Shown here piece by piece: positions 49,807-58,132 of a stretch of 64,000 nucleotides of DNA. Position 1 is the stretch's first letter. The number at the start of each line of letters is the position of its first letter. Position numbers and translations under genes: made by a program. The DNA lies in the NCBI RefSeq assembly GCF_027627575.1, contig NZ_CP114065.1:434001-498000 (forward strand). The letters are read 5' to 3'. Source of the DNA: Kribbella sp. CA-293567. GTDB taxonomy: Bacteria; Actinomycetota; Actinomycetes; Propionibacteriales; Kribbellaceae. Below the pieces are notes generated by a model, which worked only from the letters and a program-made list of their open reading frames with translations, had not been told where the DNA came from and ran no database searches.

Positions 49807-50826
49807 GTGACTGCTGAGCCCATTCCCCTGTCCGTGCTCGACCTCTCCCCGGTGCCGACGGGAACGCGTCCGTCCCAGGCGCTGCACGAGACGCTCGAAC
49901 TGGCGCGCAGTACCGAGGCAGCCGGCTACCACCGGTTCTGGCTGGCGGAGCACCACAACATCTCCAGCGTGGTCAGCACCAGCCCCGAGGTGATGATCGC
50001 GGCCGTCGCCGCCGCCACCACCTCGATCCGGGTCGGCTCCGGCGGCATCATGCTGCCGAACCACTCACCGCTCAAGGTCGCCGAGACCTTCCGCGTCCTC
50101 GGTGGGCTGTACCCCGACCGCATCGACCTGGGCATCGGCCGCGCCCCCGGCACCGACCAGCGCACCGCACTCGCGCTCCGCCGCAGCCGCGAGGCCCTCA
50201 GTGCCGACGACTTCCCCGAGCAGTACACCGAGCTCCGCGCGTACGCCGAAGGTTTCCCGGCCGGTCACCCCTTCGCCCCGATCTCCGCGCAGCCCGACGA
50301 CATCCCGCTGCCGCCGGTGTGGATCCTCGGCTCCAGCGCGTACGGCGGTCAGGCGGCCGCAGCCCTCGGCACCGGCTTCGCCTATGCCGGCCATTTCGGC
50401 AACCTCGACCCGGCCGGCGTCATCGGCGCCTACCGCGACCAGTTCCGGCCCAGCGCCGAGCAGGCGGAGCCGCACGCCATCCTCGCCCTCGCCGCGATCG
50501 TCGCCGAGACCGAGGAACGCGCCGAGGCCCTCAGCCTCGCGAACCAGCTCTCCATGCTCCGCCTCCGCTCCGGCCGCCCCGGCCCGCTCCCGTCCCCCGA
50601 GGAAGCCTCGGCCTACCCGTGGTCCGACGGCGAACGCGCGGCGGTCGAAGAGTGGGCAGGCCTGGTCGCGGTCGGCACTCCCGACCAGGTCGTCGAGGAA
50701 CTCACCGCCCGGGCCCACTCCGCCGGCGCGGACGAGCTGATCATCACCACGAACATCCACAACCCGGCCGAGCGCCGCAACTCCTACGACCTGCTCGCCC
50801 GGGCCTGGGGCCTGAAGCCCCGCTGA
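49807..50826 (+). CDS. LLM class flavin-dependent oxidoreductase
   Basis: 339 residues from GTG 49807. Luciferase-like TIM barrel: LSVLDLSPVPTG at the N-terminus, FWLAEHHNISSVVSTSPEV, RVGSGGIMLPNHSPLKVAE, and WILGSSAYGGQAAA, the MsnO8-like subfamily. Uses FMNH2 or F420-type cofactor to oxidise an unknown substrate. Likely fed by the FMN reductase just upstream. Confidence 0.92.
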   Translation: MTAEPIPLSVLDLSPVPTGTRPSQALHETLELARSTEAAGYHRFWLAEHHNISSVVSTSPEVMIAAVAAATTSIRVGSGGIMLPNHSPLKVAETFRVLGGLYPDRIDLGIGRAPGTDQRTALALRRSREALSADDFPEQYTELRAYAEGFPAGHPFAPISAQPDDIPLPPVWILGSSAYGGQAAAALGTGFAYAGHFGNLDPAGVIGAYRDQFRPSAEQAEPHAILALAAIVAETEERAEALSLANQLSMLRLRSGRPGPLPSPEEASAYPWSDGERAAVEEWAGLVAVGTPDQVVEELTARAHSAGADELIITTNIHNPAERRNSYDLLARAWGLKPR

Positions 50827-51033
50827 CCTGCCTGCTCGAGAGCAGGTCTCCCGCAGGCCCGGACCTCCATCACTGACCAACCCTCCGCTGCGTGGACCAA
50901 CGAAGAAGTTTTGAGCGTGGCCAGCGGACGAAGCCGCTCGGCGGCGGGGCTTGGTCTGTGGTGGCGGTCCGGAGGAGTTCGACCACTACCGGCACAGCGC
51001 GGCCGTCTCAGCACCGTTCAAGTTATCCACAGG
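50827..51033. other. 207-bp intergenic region with DnaA box
   Basis: Between the convergent LLM and Lrp genes. It holds TTATCCACA (51023-51031), an exact DnaA box that abuts the Lrp stop. Inverted GCAGGTC/GACCTGC-like repeats near 50826-50850 may terminate the LLM transcript. No ORF is credible here. Confidence 0.5.
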
Positions 51034-51531
51034 TCAGCTGTGGGTTCCCCGGACGTGCTCGAAGATCAGGCTGGTCTCGGCGTGGATGACGGCCGGGTCC
51101 GCGGTCAGGTGATCCAGGACGAAGTCGCGGAGCGCGTCGGGCGATTCGGCGGCCACGTGCATCAGGTAGTCGTTGGCGCCGCTGACGTGGAAAAGGGACA
51201 GTACGCCGGGTAGGTGCGGAGCCGCCGCCCGGAAGCGATCGATCTCGTCGCGGGAGTGCGCGCCGATCCGGATCGCCACCAGGGCTTGCAGCGGACGCCC
51301 CAGCGCGGCCAGATCCACGTCGGCGTGGAAGCCGCGGATCACCCCGCGATCGCGCAGTGAGCGCACGCGGGTCAGACACGTCGACGGGGCGATCCCGGTC
51401 GCCTCCGCGAGCGCGTTGTTCGGCATCCGGCCGTCGATGGTCAGCAGCCGGACCAGCTCCTGATCGACCTCGTCGAGCGCGGCAGGTACCGGCCGCGGGG
51501 CCGGTCCAGGCGTCCGACGATCCTTCGGCAT
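51034..51531 (-). CDS. Lrp/AsnC family regulator
   Basis: 165 residues from ATG 51531. Helix-turn-helix at about 20-70 (LDEVDQELVRLLTIDGRMPN, IAPSTCLTRVRSLRDRGVI) and a RAM ligand-binding domain (about 85-155, VAIRIGAHSRDEIDRF, GANDYLMHVA). Lrp proteins sense amino acids and wrap DNA. It is divergent from a trans-sulfuration enzyme gene and probably controls it in response to methionine or cysteine. Confidence 0.92.
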   Translation of the reverse strand: MPKDRRTPGPAPRPVPAALDEVDQELVRLLTIDGRMPNNALAEATGIAPSTCLTRVRSLRDRGVIRGFHADVDLAALGRPLQALVAIRIGAHSRDEIDRFRAAAPHLPGVLSLFHVSGANDYLMHVAAESPDALRDFVLDHLTADPAVIHAETSLIFEHVRGTHS

Positions 51532-51547
51532 GCCTCCACTGTAAGTC

Positions 51548-51589
51548 TCATCCACAGAATCCACAGCGTGTGGACAAGCCTGTGGACGA
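51548..51589. promoter_or_regulatory. Four clustered DnaA-like sites in Lrp / PLP promoter region
   Basis: TCATCCACA (51548), GAATCCACA (51557), exact TGTGGACAA (51569) and TGTGGACGA (51581). The first pair points one way and the second pair the other, spaced 9-12 bp, in the divergent promoter. Confidence 0.6.
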
Positions 51590-51658
51590 ATTTTATTCGG
51601 AACTCTTGCGTCTGCTCCGCACAAGATTCCACCATCGGCGCATCACCGAGGAGGCGCT

Positions 51659-52813
51659 ATGACCCAGCTGGACACCCGTTCCGTGCACGCCGGCCGCGAC
51701 GACCTGACCGCGCTCGGCGTCCACGTCCCCCCGATCGACCTCTCCACGACCTACCCGCTGCCCGGCGTGGCGAGCGGGGGAGCGTCGTACGACGCCCTGG
51801 CGCTCGGCAACGGCCCGGACGGCGGCAGCCTCGTCTACCAGCGCCTGTGGAACCCCAACGTCGCCCGCCTGGAAGAGGCGCTCGCCGAGCTCGAGTACTG
51901 CGAGGGAGCAGTCGCCTTCGGCTCCGGCATGGCAGCCCTCTCGGCCGCACTGCTCGCCACCGTCGTCGCCGGCCGCCCGCACGTAGTGGCTGTCCGCCCG
52001 CTCTACGGCGGCTCCGACCACCTGTTATCCACAGGCCTTCTGGGGACGACGGTCAGCTGGGTGACCCCCACGGGTATCGCCGACGCCATCCGCCCCGACA
52101 CGGGACTGGTCCTGGTGGAGACGCCCGCCAACCCGACCGTGGAGCTTGTGGATATCGCCGCAGCCGTTCGCCATGCCAACGGCGTACCGGTACTTGTGGA
52201 CAACACCTTCGCGACACCAGTGCTGCAGCAGCCCGCACAGCATGGCGCCACTCTCGTCCTGCACTCGGCAACCAAGTACCTGGGCGGGCACGGCGACGTC
52301 ATGGGCGGAGTGGTCGCGGCGGATGCCGAGTGGACCGCTCGGCTGCGGCAGGTCCGTGCGCTCACCGGAGGACTGCTGCACCCGCTGGCGGCGTACGAGT
52401 TGCACAGGGGGTTGCAGACACTGCCGGTACGGATCCGTGCGCAGCAGGCGTCGGCGGAGAAGGTGGCCGACTGGCTGAGCACACACCCGGCTGTGGATAA
52501 CGTCTACTACCCGGGTCTGCCCGAGTGCGACCCGCTAGGCCTGATCGGACGGCAGCAGGCCGGACCGGGCGCCGTCCTCGCCTTCACCACCACCGGCGGG
52601 TACGACGCTGCCGCACGGGTGGCAGCGTCGCTGCAGCTCATCACGCACGCTGTCTCGCTGGGCGGAGTCGACACTCTCATCCAGCACCCGGCAGGTCTCA
52701 CCCACCGGCTGGTTGCCGAAGAGGCCAAGCCCCACGCCAACCTCCTCCGCCTCAGCATCGGCCTGGAGGCCTCGGAAGACCTCACCGCCGACCTCGCCCA
52801 GGCCCTGGGCTAG
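51659..52813 (+). CDS. Cystathionine gamma-synthase/lyase family PLP enzyme
   Basis: 384 residues from ATG 51659 with GAGGAGG upstream. Cys/Met metabolism PLP family: FGSGMAALSAALLA, VETPANPT, Asp181 in LVDNTF, PLP Lys206 in HSATKYLGGHGD. Could be cystathionine gamma-synthase, cystathionine lyase or methionine gamma-lyase; sequence alone does not decide. The divergent Lrp regulator resembles arrangements for methionine gamma-lyase control. Three exact DnaA boxes lie within the coding sequence. Confidence 0.92.
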   Translation: MTQLDTRSVHAGRDDLTALGVHVPPIDLSTTYPLPGVASGGASYDALALGNGPDGGSLVYQRLWNPNVARLEEALAELEYCEGAVAFGSGMAALSAALLATVVAGRPHVVAVRPLYGGSDHLLSTGLLGTTVSWVTPTGIADAIRPDTGLVLVETPANPTVELVDIAAAVRHANGVPVLVDNTFATPVLQQPAQHGATLVLHSATKYLGGHGDVMGGVVAADAEWTARLRQVRALTGGLLHPLAAYELHRGLQTLPVRIRAQQASAEKVADWLSTHPAVDNVYYPGLPECDPLGLIGRQQAGPGAVLAFTTTGGYDAAARVAASLQLITHAVSLGGVDTLIQHPAGLTHRLVAEEAKPHANLLRLSIGLEASEDLTADLAQALG

Positions 52814-52870
52814 CCGGAGCGGCTTGAGCCAGTCCACGGGGGCCGGCTCAAGCCGGCCCCACCCGGCGAC

Positions 52871-53449
52871 TCAGCCGAGCACCGGCACCGGCTGCCGCAG
52901 TACCTTGTCGATGATTCCGTAATCGAGTGCCTGCTCCGGCGTGAACCAGCGGTCGCGGTCGGAGTCGGCATCGATCCGCTCGACCGGCTGCCCGGTCCGC
53001 TCACTCAGCAGCCGGACCAGATCCTTCTTCGCCAGTACCGACTGCTCCGCCTGGATCTTGATGTCGGTCGCCGTCCCGCCCATCCCGCCGCTCGGCTGGT
53101 GCATCATGATCCGGGCGTGCGGCAGCGAGTACCGCTTGCCCTCCGCCCCACAGGCCAGCAGCACCTGTCCCATCGAGGCGACCAGCCCCATCGCGTACGT
53201 CGCGACGTCGTTGCTGATGAAGTTCATCGTGTCGTAGATCGCCAGCCCGGCCGAGACCGAACCCCCGGGCGAGTTGATGTACAGCGAGATGTCCGCCGTC
53301 GGGTCCTCGGCGTTCAGCAGGATCAGCTGAGCGCACAGCGCGTTGGCGTTCTCGTCCCTGATCTCGTCGCCGAGCACGATGATGCGCTGCCAGAGCAGGC
53401 GCTGGTAGATGTGGTTGTCGAGGGCATTCGGTGCGGTGGTCTCGCTCAT
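52871..53449 (-). CDS. clpP: ClpP protease subunit (ClpP3/ClpP4-like)
   Basis: 192 residues from ATG 53449. Catalytic triad Ser92 (GLVASMGQ), His117 (MMHQPSGG) and Asp166 (RDRWFT). Forms the tetradecameric barrel that degrades proteins unfolded by Clp ATPases. It is a single gene, not a clpP1P2-style pair, facing a PopR-like activator across two TCTGCC-N3-GGCAGA sites. That is the layout controlling clpP3-clpP4 in Streptomyces, so a stress-conditional paralogue is likely. GGAGG lies unusually close (1 nt) to the ATG. Confidence 0.93.
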   Translation of the reverse strand: MSETTAPNALDNHIYQRLLWQRIIVLGDEIRDENANALCAQLILLNAEDPTADISLYINSPGGSVSAGLAIYDTMNFISNDVATYAMGLVASMGQVLLACGAEGKRYSLPHARIMMHQPSGGMGGTATDIKIQAEQSVLAKKDLVRLLSERTGQPVERIDADSDRDRWFTPEQALDYGIIDKVLRQPVPVLG

Positions 53450-53489
53450 TCCTCCAGCGTGACCGCGCCGGCCGGTCGCGTCCCGGGAA

Positions 53490-53519
53490 TCTGCCCTTGG
53501 CAGATCTGCCCTCCGCAGA
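53490..53519. promoter_or_regulatory. Two abutting PopR/ClgR-type boxes
   Basis: TCTGCC-CTT-GGCAGA (53490-53504) is directly followed by TCTGCC-CTC-CGCAGA (53505-53519, one mismatch). The TCTGCC-N3-GGCAGA form is, to my knowledge, the PopR site upstream of clpP3 in Streptomyces. Located between clpP and the regulator gene. Confidence 0.8.
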
Positions 53520-53575
53520 CCCGTGCGGGGTGGCACACTCGGAACAGGACCACGGACCACCGAGGAGGACCAGAC

Positions 53576-53932
53576 GTGTTGCTACGCCAGGTGATCGGAA
53601 ACGTCTTCCGTCGGCTCAGGCGCGAGCGGGGGATCACCCTGCGCGAGCTAGCCGAGCAGGCCCAGGTCTCGGTGCCGTACCTGTCCGAGATCGAGCGCGG
53701 CCGCAAGGAGCCCTCCTCGGAGATCCTGGCCGCGATCTGCCGCGCGCTGGAGCTGGAGCTCAGCGACCTGCTGACCGAGGTCCAGTTCGACCTGGCCACC
53801 GCGGTCCGGGCCACGCTGCCGCTGCGCCTGCAGACCACCTCGATCCGCGTGACAGAGTCCGCTCCGCAGCAAGTGGCCTCCACCCCGACTGCCTACTCCG
53901 CCTCGGCCCAAGCGTTCGCCCTGGTCGCCTAG
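53576..53932 (+). CDS. PopR/ClgR-like XRE regulator
   Basis: 118 residues from GTG 53576, GAGGAGG 7 nt upstream. XRE helix-turn-helix at about 10-65 (RLRRERGITLRELAEQAQVS, YLSEIERGRKEPSSEILAAI), close to ClgR/PopR activators of clp genes. The C-terminus ends ASAQAFALVA, a non-polar Ala-Val tail; in Streptomyces PopR a similar end makes the activator a ClpP1P2 substrate. It probably activates the divergent clpP when other Clp activity fails. Confidence 0.88.
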   Translation: MLLRQVIGNVFRRLRRERGITLRELAEQAQVSVPYLSEIERGRKEPSSEILAAICRALELELSDLLTEVQFDLATAVRATLPLRLQTTSIRVTESAPQQVASTPTAYSASAQAFALVA

Positions 53933-53935
53933 TCA

Positions 53936-54922
53936 GTGCTCTGGCACAGCAACCCGGCTGCGAAAGCCTGGCGTACTACGGCCGCGCCCGCTGAGGTGCT
54001 TGCCTTCCACCAGGCGCTCGACGGCTACCGGCCGACCCCGCTGATCGCAGTACCCGTGCTGGCGGCCGAGTTGGGTGTCGGGAGGGTGCTGGTCAAAGAC
54101 GAGTCCCAGCGGCTCGGCCTGCCCGCGTTCAAGGCGCTGGGAGCTTGGTGGGCCATCCACAGGGCTCTGCAAGACCACCCGAAGACCACGGAACTGGTCA
54201 CGGCGACCGATGGCAACCACGGCCGCGCAGTAGCCCGGATGGCCGCCACACTCGGTCTCAGGGCGCACGTCTTCGTTCCTGCTGTCATCAGCGAACGCGC
54301 GGTCGGAGCGATCCGCTCGGAAGGTGCTGCAGTTACCACCATCCAAGGCTCGTACGACGCTGCAGTGGTTGCTGCTGCTGCCGCCGCGGCGACCGGCGAC
54401 AACCTACTGATCCAGGACTCGGCCTGGCCGGGCTACGAGGCTATCCCGCAGTACATCGTCGACGGCTACTCCACTCTCTTCCGCGAGATCGACACTGAGC
54501 CCGACCTGGTCGTACTGCCGATGGGTGTCGGCTCCATCGCGCAGGCAGCCGTCACTCACTACCGCAGCGGAGTTGCAGCACCGAGGCTGCTGGGTGTGGA
54601 GCCGACAAGCGCCGCCTGCGTCACTGCGAGCCTCCAGGCCGGTAAACCCATCACTGTGTCGACAGGCCGGACAGTGATGGCCGGTCTGAACTGCGGCACG
54701 CCCTCAAGTCTCGCCTGGCCCGTACTACGCGCTGGGCTCGATGCTGCAGTCACAGTCGAGGACAGCGAGGCGTTGCAAGCCGTCGAAGACCTCGGAGCAG
54801 TCGGCATCTCATCCGGTGCTAGCGGAGCCGCCACCTTGGCCGGACTCCGAGCGGCGCGGGACAGGTTGCCGTTGACCAGCAGCAGCACGGTCATCCTGAT
54901 CAGCACGGAAGCCGCTTCGTGA
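53936..54922 (+). CDS. PLP lyase, diaminopropionate ammonia-lyase-like
   Basis: 328 residues from GTG 53936, 3 nt after the regulator stop. Fold type II PLP enzyme with KDESQRLGLPAFKALGA (PLP Lys66), TDGNHGRAVA, and Gly-rich PMGVGSIAQA phosphate loop. DESxRxGLPAFK is characteristic of diaminopropionate ammonia-lyases, which cleave 2,3-diaminopropionate to pyruvate and ammonia; threonine-synthase-like enzymes are the alternative. Overlaps the GNAT gene by 4 nt. Confidence 0.88.
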   Translation: MLWHSNPAAKAWRTTAAPAEVLAFHQALDGYRPTPLIAVPVLAAELGVGRVLVKDESQRLGLPAFKALGAWWAIHRALQDHPKTTELVTATDGNHGRAVARMAATLGLRAHVFVPAVISERAVGAIRSEGAAVTTIQGSYDAAVVAAAAAAATGDNLLIQDSAWPGYEAIPQYIVDGYSTLFREIDTEPDLVVLPMGVGSIAQAAVTHYRSGVAAPRLLGVEPTSAACVTASLQAGKPITVSTGRTVMAGLNCGTPSSLAWPVLRAGLDAAVTVEDSEALQAVEDLGAVGISSGASGAATLAGLRAARDRLPLTSSSTVILISTEAAS

Positions 54923-55314
54923 TCGACTACCGCGTTCGCTTCGCCGTCGACGACACCGTGCTGTCCACCTTGCACGCGATCGCCTTCGGGTCAGTGGTCG
55001 AGCTGCAGCCGTGGTCGGCGCGATTGGAGCGGCATGCGCTCACATGGGTAGGTGCTTTTAGCAACGATCAGCTCGTGGGTTTCGTCCAGGTCTGCTGGGA
55101 CGGTGGCGCACATGCCTTCGTGCTCGACACAGCCGTGCATCCGGACCACGGCCGCCAGGGCATCGGTCGCCGGTTGGTGCTCGCCGCCGCCGACGAGGCG
55201 AAGGCAGCCGGCTGCGAGTGGCTGCATGTGGACTACGAGCCGCACCTGGCCGACTTCTACGTGCGGGCCTGCGGGTTCACGCCCACCGAGGCGGCCCTGC
55301 TCAAGCTCCGCTGA
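54919..55314 (+). CDS. GNAT family N-acetyltransferase
   Basis: 131 residues from GTG 54919 (GTGA overlap). GNAT motif A: TAVHPDHGRQGIGRRLVLAA binds acetyl-CoA pyrophosphate; DYEPHLADFYVRACGF is motif B. Substrate unknown; coupling to an amino-acid lyase suggests an amine or amino acid. Its 3' end overlaps the converging gene by 14 nt. Confidence 0.92.
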   Translation: MIDYRVRFAVDDTVLSTLHAIAFGSVVELQPWSARLERHALTWVGAFSNDQLVGFVQVCWDGGAHAFVLDTAVHPDHGRQGIGRRLVLAAADEAKAAGCEWLHVDYEPHLADFYVRACGFTPTEAALLKLR

Positions 55315-56182
55315 GCACCGCGGTCAGCCGCTCGGTGGACACGCAGGAGATCAAGCAGCGCTCCTTCGCATCACCGAGCAGGTCCGCGGTCCACCGGGTG
55401 AACCCGCCGTCCCCGAGCTCGGTGTCACCGACGCCGACGCCGAGCGCAGTACTGGAGTAGTAGTTGGATCCCTTGTCCCGCCCGGGATCCTCGCCGAACT
55501 CCACCTTCAGCGCGGGCCGCACGGTGTCGTCGATCCGCTCTCGTACGGCGGTCCGGGCGAAGGTCGTGAACGTCAGTCGGGCCTCGTCGCCCAGCACGTC
55601 CTGCCAGAAGCGCAGGTGGTCCACCAGGAGTTCCGCCTCGACCAGCCCGGACCCGGTGTCCCGCGCACTCGACACCAGGGCGAACAGCTGGAAATGCGCG
55701 AACATGCCCGGTCCCTCGACCGCTTGCGCGCGCACCACGCGCTGACACGCGGCCAGGTCGACTCGCGCCTGCCCCGCGCGACGGCGTACGGCGGCCTCGA
55801 TCGCCAGTTCGTTGGTCGGATCACTCGCCACCTCGGTACCGCGGATCGTGCTGACGACCTTGTTCTGGTCGACGGTCGCGACGGCCGAACACGTACCGAG
55901 CGGAGTCAACGGCGACAACTCCACGCCCGCGAACTTCTCAGGCAGTCGCTCCCACAGCAGCGCCTGCGTCCGCACCAACGCCCGTGGGTCCACCACCGAC
56001 GGCCGCACGAACCGGTCGTCGCGCCACCGCTGCACGACTCGCGACGGCGTCACCGCAGTCGCCCGCGCGCGGCTCACGTCGAGTAGAGCGGTCTGCAACT
56101 CCGACGGGCTCAGCCCTCGGCTCAGCGCCTCCCGCGTCCCGTCCGGAACCTTCCGCCAGACCCGCTCACCCACGTCCGTCAT
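55301..56182 (-). CDS. Hypothetical protein, 293 residues
   Basis: ATG 56182. Soluble alpha/beta protein with an N-terminal helical region (VPDGTREALSRGLSPSELQTALL) and a C-terminal catalytic-looking part (GMFAHFQLFALV, NYYSSTALGVGVGD, GFTRWTADLLGDAKERC). Cys near the end in LISCVSTERL. I do not recognise the family. Convergent with the GNAT gene and divergent from the DUF4865 gene. Confidence 0.75.
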   Translation of the reverse strand: MTDVGERVWRKVPDGTREALSRGLSPSELQTALLDVSRARATAVTPSRVVQRWRDDRFVRPSVVDPRALVRTQALLWERLPEKFAGVELSPLTPLGTCSAVATVDQNKVVSTIRGTEVASDPTNELAIEAAVRRRAGQARVDLAACQRVVRAQAVEGPGMFAHFQLFALVSSARDTGSGLVEAELLVDHLRFWQDVLGDEARLTFTTFARTAVRERIDDTVRPALKVEFGEDPGRDKGSNYYSSTALGVGVGDTELGDGGFTRWTADLLGDAKERCLISCVSTERLTAVLSGA

Positions 56183-56242
56183 GCCCCAAGCCTGCCGGAG
56201 GAGGACCGGAACCGCTTCTCGGTTTCTTCTGTACCTACTAGT

Positions 56243-56824
56243 ATGTCGGGGATGTATGCGATGCAGTACGAGCTGAATCTGCCGGCCGACTACGACCTGG
56301 GCATCATCCGGCGACGGGTGCAGCTGAACGGGCCGCGGACCGATGACTTCGACGGGCTCGGGCTGAAGGCGTACCTCGTCCAGGACCGGGCGAACGGAGC
56401 GGTGACGAATCAGTACGCGCCGTTCTACCTGTGGAACGACACCGCTGGAATGAGCCGGTTCCTGTGGGGCGGGGCGTTCTTCAGCGGGATCTGCCAGTCG
56501 TTCGGGCGGCCGGTGGTGCGGCACTGGACGGGCGCCGAGGCGGTGGCCGGGCCGGAGATCGATCAACCGGCTGCCGGTGCGACCAAGAGCGTACGGTTGC
56601 TGCCACCTGACGTAGATCCGACTGGGCCGGTCGGTGAAGCGCTGGAGGAGTTGCGGCGGACTGCGACACTGCCTGGTGTCCACAGCTCAGCGGTGGCGGT
56701 GGATCCGACGCGGTGGGAGCTGGTGCACTTCACCTTGTGGAGCGGCGAACCGGGCCTCGTGCCAGGCACGCGGTACCAGGTGCTGCACTTGTCCACAGGC
56801 AGAACAAAAGCTCTGTTCCGGTAG
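56243..56824 (+). CDS. DUF4865 family protein
   Basis: 193 residues from ATG 56243 (ATG 56252 also possible). The family signature is clear: YAMQYELNLPADYDLGIIRRR, DDFDGLGLKAYLVQDR, QYAPFYLWNDTAGMSRFLWGG. Possible -10 TAGTAT overlaps the first ATG, so the transcript may be leaderless from 56252. Function unknown; the family is often linked to monooxygenase and regulator genes. An exact DnaA box (56789-56797) lies in its 3' end. Confidence 0.88.
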   Translation: MSGMYAMQYELNLPADYDLGIIRRRVQLNGPRTDDFDGLGLKAYLVQDRANGAVTNQYAPFYLWNDTAGMSRFLWGGAFFSGICQSFGRPVVRHWTGAEAVAGPEIDQPAAGATKSVRLLPPDVDPTGPVGEALEELRRTATLPGVHSSAVAVDPTRWELVHFTLWSGEPGLVPGTRYQVLHLSTGRTKALFR

Positions 56825-56848
56825 CGGGTGCGCGGATATCTTGCAGGT

Positions 56849-56875
56849 ATGACGTACTCGAGCCCGCACCTTTGA
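56849..56875 (+). other. 8-codon upstream ORF, in frame with MFS gene
   Basis: ATG ACG TAC ... TTT GA region encoding MTYSSPHL then TGA, ending 12 nt before the TTG start of the MFS gene and in the same frame. Either a leader peptide or a former N-terminus cut off by a stop. Confidence 0.35.
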
Positions 56876-56887
56876 CGTCCTGACCGC

Positions 56888-58132
56888 TTGTCCCTGCGCA
56901 TCGTCGGTTACGAGGCGTTGCGGGACTTCATCCCGTTGTACCCCGTGTACGGCCTGCTCTTCACCGACCACGGGCTCTCGGCAGCGCAGATCTCGACGCT
57001 GTTCATCATCTGGTCGACGACCGCCTTCGTTCTCGAGGTGCCCTCCGGCGCTTTGGCGGACGTCTTCTCCCGGCGCAAACTGCTGGTCCTCGGTGCCCTG
57101 GTCAGTGGCCTGGGCTATGCCAGCTGGATCGCCGTTCCCTCGTACGCCGGGTTCGCGCTCGGCTTCGTGCTCTGGGGGATCAGCTCCGCGCTGGTCTCCG
57201 GCACGTTCGAAGCCTTCGTGTACGACGAACTCGCCGCGCGATCCGCCGTCGAGCGGTACGCCGGCCTGATCGGCCGGGCCAAGTCAGCGGCCTTGGTCAT
57301 GAACCTGGCGGCCACTGCCTTGGCATCACCGCTGTACGAGCTCGGCGGCTACCCGTTGCTGGGTGCCGTCAGCGTGGGCAGCTGTCTGGCCCAGGCAGCA
57401 GTTGCCCTGTCCCTGCCGGAGGCGCCGCGAGTCGCCACGGCCGACGAAACAGAGGAGGTGGAAGCAGAAGCCGGAAGCAGTCCGATCGGCCGGTATGCCG
57501 CCATGCTGCGGTCAGGGTTGACCGAGGTGGCGACCACCAGGGTCGTCCGCAGAGCCGTCGGGTTGGTGGCCCTGCTCGGTGGCTTCCTGGCTTTCGATGA
57601 GTATTTCCCTTTGCTGGCAAGAGATATCGGCGCCTCGACGACGCTCGTGCCGTTGCTGATCGCCGGGACGGTGGCCGCTCAGGCGATCGGTGGAGCGCTC
57701 GCGGGCCCGGCGTACCGGATGCGGGGTTGGCTGCTCGCGGTCGGACTGGCGGGGTCGGCAGGGGTGCTGGCGTGGGGTGCGCTGAGCGGTACGGCTGAAG
57801 GTTTCGTGCCGATCGCTGTCGGCTACGGCGTGCTGCAACTCGTCATCATCGTGGCCGAGGCGCGGTTGCAGGACTCCATCAGTGGTCCGGCGCGCGCGAC
57901 GGTGACGTCGGTGTCGGGGTTGTTCGCCGAGGTGTTCGCGGTGCTGGTCTATGCGGGTTTCGCCTTGGGTTCGCTGTGGCTGACGCTGCCCGCGCTGGTG
58001 GCGGGCCTGACGATTCCGCTGTTCCTGACCGCGCTGATCACGCCGGCGTCGCTTCCGCCGCCGGCACCGCCGGCACCGCCCGAGCAGCCATCAGCGGAGC
58101 TGGCTTCACAAGGTGAGAAAGGTGGTGAGTGA
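56888..58132 (+). CDS. MFS transporter
   Basis: 414 residues from TTG 56888; the start is uncertain because no ribosome binding site is visible. About twelve helices; helix one region YEALRDFIPLYPVYGLLFTD and motif A-like GALADVFSRRKLLVLG fit MFS drug or sugar efflux proteins. The C-terminal tail is Pro/Ala/Glu-rich (PPAPPAPPEQPS). Its 3' end overlaps the converging ATP-grasp gene by 27 nt. Confidence 0.85.
   Translation: MSLRIVGYEALRDFIPLYPVYGLLFTDHGLSAAQISTLFIIWSTTAFVLEVPSGALADVFSRRKLLVLGALVSGLGYASWIAVPSYAGFALGFVLWGISSALVSGTFEAFVYDELAARSAVERYAGLIGRAKSAALVMNLAATALASPLYELGGYPLLGAVSVGSCLAQAAVALSLPEAPRVATADETEEVEAEAGSSPIGRYAAMLRSGLTEVATTRVVRRAVGLVALLGGFLAFDEYFPLLARDIGASTTLVPLLIAGTVAAQAIGGALAGPAYRMRGWLLAVGLAGSAGVLAWGALSGTAEGFVPIAVGYGVLQLVIIVAEARLQDSISGPARATVTSVSGLFAEVFAVLVYAGFALGSLWLTLPALVAGLTIPLFLTALITPASLPPPAPPAPPEQPSAELASQGEKGGE

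Larger units (their letters stand above)
51023..52500. other. DnaA-box cluster
   Basis: Five exact TTRTCCACA boxes in 1.5 kb: 51023-51031 (+), 51569-51577 (-), 52025-52033 (+), 52195-52203 (-), 52492-52500 (-). Near matches at 51548-51556, 51557-51565, 51581-51589 and 52147-52155 strengthen the group. I saw only two other exact boxes in the window (14678 and 56789). Three exact boxes lie inside the trans-sulfuration gene. Probable DnaA-titrating or regulatory locus; function inferred. Confidence 0.65.
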
